DNA from: Ichthyophis bannanicus
Lineage: Eukaryota; Chordata; Amphibia; Gymnophiona; Ichthyophiidae
DNA length: 64,000 nt
Assembly: GCA_033557465.1 (NCBI GenBank)
Contig: CM066034.1
Coordinates: 983,979,637-984,043,636 of the forward strand
Direction of reading: 5' to 3'
The notes under the pieces were generated by a model. It was not told the DNA's origin. It saw only the letters and a program-made list of their open reading frames with translations, and searched no databases. A program made the translations under genes and the position numbers. Shown piece by piece: positions 12,901 through 24,900 of this stretch (the first letter of the stretch is position 1; every line of letters begins with the position of its first letter).

Positions 12901-15900
12901 AAACGACCTGTATAACACCCCTATCTGCACTCACCACACCCTCTGCTAAACACATTGAAGACACAATCGCCTCACTCAATACCACGACTGCACAAACCGA
13001 CCCATGCCCAGCCTTTTGGATAAAGGATCTCCGAAGTTCATTCAGCCCTTTCATTGCAAGAATCATTAACCTCTCCTTTACATCTGGCTCCTTCCCATCT
13101 GCCTTAAAGCTCACATCCATTAGACCTCTACTAAAAAACGCAAAACTTGACCCTAAACGGCCCGATTCCTACAGGCCAATAGCCAGCATCCCCCTTCTAG
13201 CAAAGATCTTTGAGAAAGTAGCACAAAGGCAAATCCAAGACCATATATTTATTTATTATTTATTTATTTACATTCTCTTATATACCGCGCTATTCTGCAT
13301 CAGTGCGGTTTACATTGAACAAACTGAAATTACATTGAACAGGGCATTATAACTTGGAGATAACTATTTTAAAGGGAACATGGGCTATGGAGGGTTAAGT
13401 GGCTTGCCCAAGACCACAAGGAGCACCTATGGGACTAGAAACCCCAGTTCTTCCGGCCCAAGGTTGCTGTCCTCTAGTGGGATTTGAACCACCGACCTTC
13501 CGGCCTGAAGTACCTTGCCCCAACCACTAGGCTACTCCTCCACTCCGCAGCCCCCCTAGACCATTCTCAACACGGCTTCAGAGAATTCCATGGTGTTGAG
13601 ACACTGCTTACTACTCTATTGAACGACGTTCTCACCACCATAGACAACCTACAGCAAGGCGTTGTACTAATCTTCTTGGATATAGCAGCAGCGTTCGATT
13701 CAGTAAACCATGAGATTCTCCTCGGTCGACTGAAAGAAAAAGGCATCTGCAACTCAGCACTCGAATGGTGCAAATCATACCTCGACACCAGAATGCAATA
13801 TGTATGATTAATCTGTTTTTTATTCAGAAAATCCAACAAAGACAGCACCAGGAGAGTTACAAAAAAAACCCCAGCACAAAGAGATGTTTAAACACAAAGC
13901 CGAAGTCAAGGTCAATCAATACAATCCAGAACACTTAAAAGTAGACAAATCACCAACAATAACATGCTGCAAGGTCCCCTAGTTTTCAATGAGACCCCCC
14001 CATAGGGGTCCCAGTGCCAAGGCCCAGCTCCCACGCCCCCCCAACCCCCCCGTCGTACAGGAGGAAATAAGAAATGTACGCACACACCCACACTAGCAAA
14101 GGGGGAGACAGAAAAGAAGATAACAGCCATCTCGTTAACGCCCCCTACCCCAGCAACCTCCGCAAGGGGCCACTGCGGGTGATAGGAAACAGAGAGGGGA
14201 AGAAGAAAGGAGATGACACTTCCCCACAGGAAACCGGCCCAGCTTGGGGTGTACTCTGCTCCCAAGCCCGCCATCAAAGACCAAAGCACAATAATGGGCC
14301 TTCGCCATCCCACCTTCTCTCCCTAAGCCTACCTCCCCCTCCCCCCCTCCCCCCCCATGCCCACCTCCCCCCTCCCCCCTCAGCCGCCCTATGCAACAAA
14401 AGGGTGGGTAACACCAAAGCCTGTCGGTCCTTCTAGCATAGCTTACAAAGAGGTGGGGCATATCGCCCACACCCCCATCCTGGCCCTCAGGGCCTCCTCA
14501 ATATCCTACTGCGCATTCGCCAAGGTAGCAAGTGCAAGTGGGGACCCCAGCCCTCCAAGAACCTCTGCCACCTCTGCTCAGACCCCCGGGCCCCGAGCTG
14601 CTCCATTAGCAGAAGCCTGTGAAGGTGGACACACCAGAGACCATACTGGGGACCTTTAGAGTCAAGCCACTGCTGTAGCACAGTCACTCGCGCAGTCACC
14701 AACACCAAACGCATCCAGTTCCAGCACACGGCACCCAGAGTAGTCAACCATTCGGGTTCCCAAACATCCAGCACCACATTCTTAGCAGTCCATGTCACAC
14801 TCCGGTAAAGGCATGTAGACAAATAAGAGCGCACCCTCTCCCAGAACACTTGGGCAGCCCGGCAACGCCAAAACATGTGTCCCAACGTGGCCCTGGGTTC
14901 TCCACACCTAGGGCATCGGTGGTCTGCCCCCACCCCCGCACGCCACGCCCTGAGAGGGGCGAAATAGAGCCGTCTCAAAAGCTTATATTGAGTGTCACGA
15001 TGAGAGATCAGAGTGCGCAGGGAGGCAATATTTGCCAACCCCCGTAGAAGTTCAGCTCCACACACCGTCTCCCCTAATTCAATAGTCCATGCGGACGCCA
15101 AAGATGCCAAGTCTTGGGGGGGGACCCCGTCCCATAGCATCTTATAAAGACATGCCACCCGCATGCCCTGTTCACCCCCCAACAACGCTACCTCCACCAC
15201 CGTACTCACATCTCCTGTCCGAGAGGCCTGGGGAACTGTAGAAACATAACTACGAAGCTGGGCATAGCGAAAGGCATCATTGGGACCCAATGGGTATTGC
15301 TGACACAGAGTAGAAAAGCCAACCAGCCCTCCCTTTGGGGTCAGCACATGCTCCACATTAATGATCCCCAGTCGGCTCCAGGCCGTAAAAGGCGAAGACC
15401 CCATACCCGGAGCAAAATCGGCATTCCCACAAATGGGAAGGTACGGCGTTTGCGCCGCCGTCAAGCGGCGACCTATGCAGAAACACCGCCAGGCCCAGTG
15501 AACCGGGTCAAGGAGAACACGCCGAAGAAGAGGAGGCCCCCCCATACCCCAGATCGTTTTAGCATGGAGAAGATAACGCAAATGCCACGGGGAGACCACA
15601 GCCGCAAGTGTCCCCACCGGGGAGTAATCCTCCAGATCCCATAACCAGTCCCGCACATACCGTAACAGGCATGCAATATTATACCGCCGCACGTCAGGAA
15701 AGCCTAGGCCTCCTAGCTCACGGGGTTGACTTAGGACAGCCAAACGCACCCGAGGTTTCCTCCCCCGCCAAAGCAGCCGGTTAAATATCCGATCGAGCCG
15801 GCGAAGGTCGGAGCGCATGAGAAACAGCGGCAGCGTCTGAAGCACATAAAGAAGTTTAGGGAAAAGCGTCATCTTACATAGTGCCACGCGCCCCCCCAGA

Positions 15901-18900
15901 GACAACGGTAAATCCCGCCATTTGTCCACCGCCGTCGAGATGGAAGTAAACACCCTATCAACATTCAAGCGGTAGAGATTCCCCAGGTCCGCCGGCAAAT
16001 AAATCCCCAAGTACTTGAAATGGCCATCCGCCCAGCGTAAAGGAAAGTCGCCCGGCCATACTCGTCCCACTTCAGCCCCTAAGGGCAACGCTTCCGATTT
16101 ATCCAAATTAAGTTTAAACCCCGAAACCTGCCCGTAGTCCCGAATGAGTTGTAAAAGATAGGGGAGCCCAACTCGCGGGTCGCTCAGATGGACAAGCAGA
16201 TCGTCCGCGAACGCGGCCACACGAAATTCCTCCCTGCCCATGGGGATACCTCGAAAGTGCGGGGCCACTCGGATCTTATGTAGAAGAGGTTCCAAAGTAA
16301 GGACAAAGAGGAGTGGGGACAGCGGGCACCCCTGTCGGGTCCCCTTCTGGATTGCGAAATCCGCCGTCACCGCTCCATTCACCAAGAGGGCCCCCATTGG
16401 GGTGGCATACAACAGCCGGACCACGTCCACGAAGAAGCCAGCGAATCCCATCACCCCGAGAACCTGGTACATAAAACTCCACTGGACCCTGTCGAACGCT
16501 TTCTCGGCGTCGAAGCTTATAAGTAAGGAACCATGGCTCCGGACCTGCTCAGAACAAAAGGAAAGCAGGATTCTCTGAAGGTTATGAGACACCTGTCGGC
16601 CCCTAACAAAGCCCACCTGGTTGTGGTGTACCAGAAACGGCAGCAGGGGGGCCAACCGATCCGCCATAATCTTGGCGAAGAGTTTAATATCAACATTAAG
16701 AAGCGAAATCGGTCGGTAGGAGCCCGGCAAAAGAGGATCTCGCCCAGGTTTAGGCAAAACAGTAACTATGGCTTTATTCGCCTCAAACGGGAAATGTCCT
16801 CTCTGCACCAGATCTTCGTAATAGCCCACCAAGGGGACCACCAAGGCGTTTCCCAAAAGCTTATAAAATTCTCCACGAAAGCCATCGGCCCCCGGTGCTT
16901 TGCCATTTTTCAGATGCTGAATGCCGTCCTGAACCTCCCTGCCCGTGAGAGGCCGGTTAAGGAGCAACAGCTGTTCAGCCGTAAGGCGCGGCAAGGCACA
17001 GCCAGCCAAAAAATGCCGACCCTCCTCTTCCCGATCCCCCTCATTCCCATAAAGGCGCCGATAGAAATCCGTGAACTCAACTTCAATCGCCTGCCGATCT
17101 CGCAGAATGACCCCGTCTGGCCGTTTAATGGCCCCAATATGGCGGGCACCCATCCCAGGTCGCACCAGGGCCGACATCAGTTTACCAGCCTTGTTACCGT
17201 GGCAGTGAAGCTTGAACCGATAATACAACAAAGATTTCTGCGCACGGCGATGAAGTAACGTCTCCAACTCCAGTTGAAGGTCCCGCAATACACGTTGATG
17301 CACCGCAGAGTTATCCGCGGACGCTCCTCTCCGAGCTTTGGTCAGGGCCCTCTCCAGAAGCAGAACCTGCTGGTTTAGTCGTTTACGCTTCTGGCCATGA
17401 TAACTGATAATTTCCCCACGCATAACCGCCTTGCCAGCTTCCCAAAGAAGAGCAGGGGAAGTCTCCGGCGTATCATTAATAGCCAGATAATCCTCCCAAC
17501 GTTGCCGTAAATGAGCCTCAAACTGAACGTCCCCGCAAAGGTCCAAAGGATAACGCCAAAGCCGGGTGCCGACTGGGCCAGGAGTACGAAGCTCCAGCGC
17601 GACCAATGCATGATCGGAAAGAACAGACGGCCCAATTGTCGACGCCGCTACCCGCCCAAATAAGGCCTCCGAAATTAAAAAGTAGTCAATACGGGACCAC
17701 GTCCCATGGGCCCGAGACAGATGAGTATAATCACGCTCCCCTGGGTGCAAGACCCGCCAAACATCTAACAGGCGATAGGCCTCACAGAGCCCCCACAGCC
17801 GTCGACGCGCCCTCGGACTCCCGCCCCCTCCACTACCAGAGCGGTCAAGGGCATTGTCTAGCACCTCATTGAGATCACCGCCCATCACTACCTGATAGCC
17901 CCCCGTAGCCTCCAAAATGTTAGCCAAGTCCCGATAAAAGCCCGCCTCGTACCCATTAGGGCCATATATCGAACAAATAGCCACCTTCTCTCCATTGAGC
18001 GTCCCCCAAACACAAACATAGCGGCCTTCCGTATCCGTGGCAACACGCTCCTCAACCCAGGAAACGGATTTGGTAAATAATATGGCCACCCCTCTCCGCC
18101 GACCTAAAGCTGGGGCCCCATAGACATGAGATATAGGCCCCCGGCATAATTTAGCATGCTCCGCCGCCGACTGATGCGTCTCTTGTAACAAAATCACATT
18201 AAAACGGTGACGCCGCAAATGCTGCAGCACCTTATAACGTTTTATGGGAGAGCCAAGCCCACATACATTCCAGGTCGCAAATCGGACCGCACTAACCATT
18301 ATCAAAACTCCAGGTGAGTCTCCAAATAGGAACACCCTGCCCATCCATGAAGCGGAAACCCCCCCAGCCTGGGGTTCCCCCCTCCGCCTCCGTCCGCGTC
18401 AACCAATGCGCCCGCATCCACCCGGAACCGGTCCAACACTCAAGCAAACTCCACCAACAGACAAACCAACCCAGCCACACACATACGTAAAGGCCCCACC
18501 AACATCCAGTACCTCCAGCACCCCTCTGGACAAACCCCGCCCCTAAACCCCCTCCCACTCCCCTCACCCCCTCCGCCCCACCCTCCCTCCTCCCCTCCGC
18601 CCCACCCTCCCTCCTCCCCCTTCCCTCCACCACCCCCCCTTCTCTCTGCCAGTCGACCCACACTGACACCACCATGACTTCCATTACATGCAAGGCCCTT
18701 CCCCCCCCCGCCCATTCACCGAATAGATCCCAGGCCGCACAAGCAGTACCAACCCCCGCAAGGGCGTAACTCATATGCACAGCCCCATGTACACTCACTC
18801 ACACATACCCTTAAAACTATACCCACCCCCTATCAAGCCTACCCCCCTTGCTAACAGTGTAGAACCCCGCCCACCAGGGGCCTATCCCTATACTACGAAA

Positions 18901-21900
18901 ATACACAGCTGTCTCCCCCCCCCGCCCCCCCAACCCCCAACATGCAGAGTGCAGACTGCAGATCCCGGCGCCCGGTACCGGGCTCCGCCCGCCCTCCATC
19001 GCCGCTCCCCCCCCCCCATGACAGAGCAAAACCTCAAAAGAAAAAATAATGAAAAAGGGAAGGATGGGGGCAGGAGGGGCGCAGGAGAGAAGGGGAGGCG
19101 CCCACGGGACAAAGGGCAAGAAAAAGAAAGAAAAAGGAGAGGGAACGCGAACAAAAGTAAGAAAAAGGAGTCAGCTCCACAAGCCCCCCCGCCATAGTCC
19201 AACCCAAGCATCAATCATTAAACCGGGCCCCGCAGCCCCCAATCTCACATCCCCCGACACTTACAGCTTAATATGAACAGCACCAAAACATTATTGTAAC
19301 AATATACAAAGTGTACAAGCGATATTTAGGTTTAAACATTACCATCGCCCTCAAGCTCGTGGTCAGCCCAGATAGAGGAAAAGAAGAGGAGGAAGGGGAA
19401 AAGGCAGAGGACAGAAGAAAGAAAGGAGGAGGGGGGGGGAAGGCCGCGCCAAACTGCACACAGCTCTCCCGGCTAACAGCAACGCGGCAGCCCGTCCGTC
19501 GCCACGACGGCCGATGCACGCTCCGCAGCCGGCAGCAATGCTACTGAAAGCGGGATTGGACGAGGCACAAAAGATGGGGGTAGAATAAAAAAAAAAAAAA
19601 AAAAGAAAGGATGGGGATAAAATAAAATAAATAAATGAGGGAAGGGTAAAAAAAATAAAAATTAAAATAAAAGGAATAAACTAAAGAGAATAAAATAAAC
19701 GGAAAACATAGGAGACATAAACAACCTGTGAGATAACATGCATCAATGGACAGGGTTTTTTAAGGGAAGCAATGCACAGAATATTAAGAATATAACCACA
19801 AACAAGCAAGTGCGCATAGAGCTCCCAGCAAGCCGGGGAGCCGGACCGGGAGGGCCACCTAAAGTCCCACCATAGGGTATTATAAATACCAGCCCACTGG
19901 AGGTAGTCCAAATGCCCAAGAGCCGGTCCATGGAAGGGCCAGAAAGAAGCCGAGCCATAGCAATTCAGGTCCGAGGTCCTCCAGTGGAGCAGGTTCCGCA
20001 TAGGGGGAGTCCCGCGTAGATAACAAAAGCTCAGTCCACACCCGGCCTCCAAGAGCCTAAGCCCCCTTGCAGCTCTGAACATTCAGGTGGAAGCCAGAGC
20101 GGTCCCCTCAACCAAGACCATTGCAGAAGTCCATAGCTTCTCGTGGGGAGGAGAAGACCCGGCGGCCAGTCGCAGAGTCGACCCGTAGAGTAGCCGGGTA
20201 AGCCAGTGTGAAACGAATGCCTCTGTCCACCAGACGTCCACACGCCTCATGAAAAGCTTTGCGACGCAGGGCTACTCCGGCAGAATAATCTTGGAAAATA
20301 AGTACTCTATTGGCATCAGGCCCCGAGCGCCGGTAGAGGCGGGAAGCTCTCAACACCCCCTCCTTCTGTGCCGCATTTAAGAACCGGGCGATGACAGCCC
20401 GCGGTCTGTTGTCGCCGGCCCGGGGAGTCCCCAGCCGATGCGCACGCTCCAGGACAAAAGGCCCCACGTCGCCCTCCAAAGGCAGGAGATCCGGGATCCA
20501 TTTTTCCAGAAACCCTCGCAGATCCTTTTCCAACACCGTCTCGGCGATACCAATAAAACGTAGGTTGTTGCGCCGGCTGCGATTTTCAAGATCCTCAATC
20601 TTGTCTTGTTGTCGGGCGAGGGTCTCCTCCAGGCGTTTGAGTCGATTTTCATCCCGCACCTGTAGGTCTTCTAAGGCGCCAATGTGGTTTTTCGGCCCGT
20701 TCTACGCGGCCAGAGAAGTCCGCCACTGCTTGCGCCACTGCCGCGATTTGTGTTGCCAGCCCTCCCAGGCGGTCTTCCAAGGCGATCACCACTGCCTTGG
20801 ACACTTCCTCCACCATCACTGGCACGGTCTCAGCCAGCAGACCTTCCTGGGCCCCCTCCGCCATTTTACCATCTCCTCCACGTGGCTTCTCACGGCGGGT
20901 AGATTTTGTCGCCATACAGGCACTCCCCAAGCTCAGCAGCCGGCAGTATACAGCCCCGTGCTATTAGTAGGTCACCCACGATGTGCTAATGAAATTCGAG
21001 GCTATTATAGCAAGGTTAAGGGGCAACAGGGGAGAAAGAGCCTCGGAGCTAAGAGGGCTGCGACCCGCTCAGCTCACCATGCTACCGGAAGTCTCCAGAA
21101 TGCAATATGTAAAATCCGCAACAGGAGAATCCAAACTCTTCCATCAAAAACAAAGCGTTCCGCAAGGGTCCTCTCTCTCTTCCCTCATGTTCAACATCTA
21201 TATGCAGCCGATCTGCAATATCATCAGATCCTTCAATGTGAAATGCATGGTATATGCAGATGATATCCTTCTCTACATGCCATTTTCCACAAAGCAAATG
21301 GATTTATTGCCTATAACGAATTGCTTCAATGCAGTCTCTGAATGGCTCCTGTCACAGAACCTCCGCATTCAGCACAAAAAACTGAGGTTCTCTTTATCTC
21401 CAGAGACCCCAACTTCACCCCACCATCACATATAAACGTCAAGGGAGCCGAACTATACACCAAGGAAGCAATAAAATACCTCGGAGTAACACTTGACCAT
21501 CGGCTCAACATGATACCACACATAAATAATATCGTAAAAGCGGTGTACTTCAAGATACGCACACTCAAGCACCTACGTTCCCTACTTGACCCAGAGGACT
21601 TCAGAACCATTTATCAAGCATTAATATTACCACATTTTGACTTCGCCAACTCAATTCTTTCTGGACTCCCACAATCCACCCTGAGTCCATTACAGCTCGC
21701 CATGAATACTGCTGCAAGGATTCTTCAAGGAGCTTCCAAGAGTGAACATATCACACCTATCCTCAAACAGCTCCATTGGCTCCCCATACACGGAAGGCTG
21801 ATGTTCAAAACCCTGATTCTTACATTCAAGGCCATTAAGGGTATATCTTCCAACTCACTTTCTGAGCTCATCCAATTTGTACCACCAAACAGAATTAGAA

Positions 21901-24900
21901 GACAGGCAGCACTAAACTCCTTAGCATTACCAAGAGCCATAATAACATACAATCTATCAACAGCGAACAGAGCTTTCTTGTTTTGCGCACCAAAATGCTG
22001 GAACTCCCTCCCCTCTGACATCCGTACCATAACCGACTTAGCCCAGTTCAGAAAGGCCCTTAAATTCATCCTATTCACCAAATACTACCCCATATGAAGT
22101 TAACATAATAGTCCCACCACATATCCAACTACTTTTTCTTTCTTTCTTTCTTTTCATTCTCGCCCCCAACACCCATGCTAAGTCATGTACATAGTTCGAG
22201 TATGTTATCTAGTTAACAGATTGCATATTCCATGTAAATAGTTCTCCCACGTTGCTCCAAGTTGATACTCCTGTTATATGTAATACCGAACAGCCTGCTG
22301 TTCTGTTTTGTTTATGTTCTCTGTGAACCGCGCTGATCTCAAAGAGTGCGGTATATAAGAAATTAAAATAAATAAATAAATAATAAATAAATAAATGCCA
22401 ACTCCTGATGACACACCAGCCCTTGGGTTTTCTTGGCAAGGTATGACCAGAGGTAGATTGGCAGGCTTTTTCTTCTGAGGCAATAGAAAGTAAAGTGACT
22501 TGCCCAAGGTCACGAGGAAGGGGGTCCAAATATTTGTGCTTGCTGTCCTAGGCAGTGGGAGAGGGTGAGTCATTGAGACGATGACCCAACCGATATTTTC
22601 CCAACACAACATCAGCAAATAGAGTGCTTGGAGGCAGGGTTGGAGATTAGTTGGTTTGGCCCCCTTCAAGTAAATATATGTTCTGGTGCCCCTCCCTGTC
22701 ATATTTACTTTATTATATTTAAAATCAGCATATGCATTAAACTTTTCAAAAAGATGTCACGTTTAACTTTTTGAGACTCCAAATGGCAGCCCAAATACCG
22801 TAAAACAAAACTAAAACAGTAATAAAAAGTATATAAAAATTAAAATGATACAAATGATTAGTATCAAATCTTTATTTTTAAAAAAAGCCTTCATTAAAAC
22901 AAACAAATTATGTTTCAGCAACTGTCTGCATCAAGGGATCATAGAATGTAAATATATAAAAACTAATACAACTGCATAAGAACCAAAATCAAATCATTTC
23001 TAGCAAGTAACAGGACACGGTTACATAGCCAAATGTAGAATTCTACTTCCACTCAAAAGGGGGAAAAAAGAGGGAACGTTTGGTACGCGAACCCCAAATG
23101 TCAACCAAAAGATAATCAGATGGCTAAAGGATGACACACCCGAAAGGCTTTCACTTCCACTACTGGGGTCTTCGTTTCAAAGTAGCTCCATGGCTAGTAA
23201 AAATATACCCTGGCCAGAAATAACACTGTGTCCGATCTCAAAACAAAAAAAAACTCATTTGATCCTTCATTTGTTAGTGCAAATGACTGTGCTATTGAAT
23301 ATTGACCCCGATGATTACTATCAAAGAGTTTGATTACTATTGAATTTCTAGAATCGGCCTATTGGAGGTATAACTGAAGATTTTGAGACTCCAGTGCCAT
23401 TCTCCTTCGTGACCCCAAGCAAAGGAGGAGAAGACTGTGTAAGTAGTATCTAGTAATACATTCGATTTCTGGCACGGGTAATTCCTTAAGAATAACCACT
23501 GTAGCTCTAAGATACGGATGTCATAAGGTAAGCAGCATTTACAATAGCTGCCTGTCACATTGGCCATGTCAAAGTTCCTCTCAAGGGCAATGTCTCCAAA
23601 TGGTTAGTTTTGTACATACCATGATAGTAATATTTTTGTATCTCTGTGCCACGCTTCTTGGAACTCGAAGATCTTCTCCCTCTCTACACGATTCACAGAA
23701 TAATCAGATGGTACTGACACACCTCTTGGTATCTGAGTTATTTTAGTAGGAAGAATCACTTTAAACCTACCCAAAAAGTTATTTACTTCCTCAGCCATGG
23801 GGCTTCTTCTGGGTGCCATGCTGTTGACTGCTCTCTGAGAATACTGGGAAGGAGTTCTTGTAAAGTAGGGTGACTCTTCCTGGCTTATCCTGCTTTATTT
23901 CAGACCTTACTGGGGCCCATGTGTTTAGCTCTTAAAATCAGACCTGAGAATTCAATTTCAGAACTTGCATGTCTGCTGGAAGGAGAGCCTCTTATAATCT
24001 CTTTTACTCTGGAAACTAAAGATTAAAACTGGAGAAACCATACATCTAAGCTGTTACTAGATAAAATGTTGGATGACCAGTGGCCAACTGTTCTTTTATA
24101 CAGGACAAATCTGTCCATGAAGACAAGAAGCGGCCCTCTTCAGACCATTTGCCAAGCACAACGCCATATCCGGTAACTGTCCTTTATTTTATCATCACTT
24201 ACATTGAAGTCCAACATTGATTTCAGGGCTATCTTATTTAACAGCAGCAGACACTATGGTGATGAGGAGAAAAGGGGGTGATAGTAAGGGCTGGGAAGCA
24301 GCGCCGGCCTAACCATCAGGAAAACTAGATGGTTGCCTAGGGTGGTAGCTTCATTTGGGGGGGAGGTGGTAGCAAAGAGCAAGATATTCTAAGCTAAACA
24401 ATGGATTCTGATGGCCGGGATGTGTGTATAAGGCTTAAAGTTTGCCTAGAGCACCAACACCTTGAAGCAACTCTGGGGCCAGCCAGGAAGTTACTATGAT
24501 CCCTCCAGATTCATTCTGACTACACTATGAAGGCAATTTTTCAAACTTCCTGCCCAGGTACTGTATACCTGTGCTTTCTCTTTGAAAGCGCTGTGAGTAC
24601 AGAGAAACCATCACGTCACAACTACTTTTCATGAGGGGGTTGAAATTTCCGTAGGAATCAATGTGCGTAGATCTGAAAATACTGTCTACCTGCATCAATT
24701 TTTTAGGCATGTTTTCTAAAGCGAGCTATCTGGGTAGCATGCATTTTTGGCACCGCACTATCCGGGAAGCACATGTCTGGGCGGGGTGTGGTATTTCCAC
24801 CACAGCAGTGCTAGTGCGAGCCTTGAAAGCCTGAGCTGCCATTGCTTGGCAGGGAGCAACTCCTGCCAGCACAGTGGGTAGCAGTAGTTGCTCCCCATGG

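Larger units (their letters stand above)
13805..21094 (-). mobile_element. Full-length L1 LINE inserted in L2
   Basis: A 17-bp target duplication, ccagaatgcaatatgta, flanks it at 13788-13804 and 21095-21111. On the minus strand the order is 5'UTR (164 bp), ORF1 (frameshifted), a 1.76-kb inter-ORF region, ORF2 (intact) and a 680-bp 3'UTR that holds a purine-rich tract. The 3' end is ctgaataaaaaacagattaa with no long poly(A). Near-identical duplications and the open ORF2 suggest a recent insertion. Confidence 0.9.
11184..22397 (+). mobile_element. L2-clade LINE, copy A (split by SINE and by L1)
   Basis: Three pieces of one element lie in order: 11184-13246 (5' repeats, endonuclease, start of RT), 13547-13804 (RT palm) and 21112-22397 (rest of RT, 3'UTR). 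The 3' end has gaaccgcgctgat, then gtgcggtatataag and AAATAAATA repeats. The CORE-SINE at 13247-13546 and the L1 at 13805-21094 inserted later, the L1 with a 17-bp target duplication. The 5' boundary is inferred from the tandem repeat. Confidence 0.85.

Noticed and set aside
14074..14470. Frames in the C/T-rich part after L1 ORF2
   Set aside because: They lie in the L1 3'UTR; openness reflects composition.
16533..17258. A 241-codon plus-strand frame
   Set aside because: It is the antisense of L1 ORF2, which has full domain support on the minus strand.
18292..19214. Gly/Arg- or Pro-rich frames of up to 168 codons
   Set aside because: Low-complexity inter-ORF DNA of L1; no homology recognised.
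20391..21263. A 290-codon plus-strand frame
   Set aside because: Antisense of L1 ORF1 and its 5'UTR running into the L2 RT; the real coding strands are clear.
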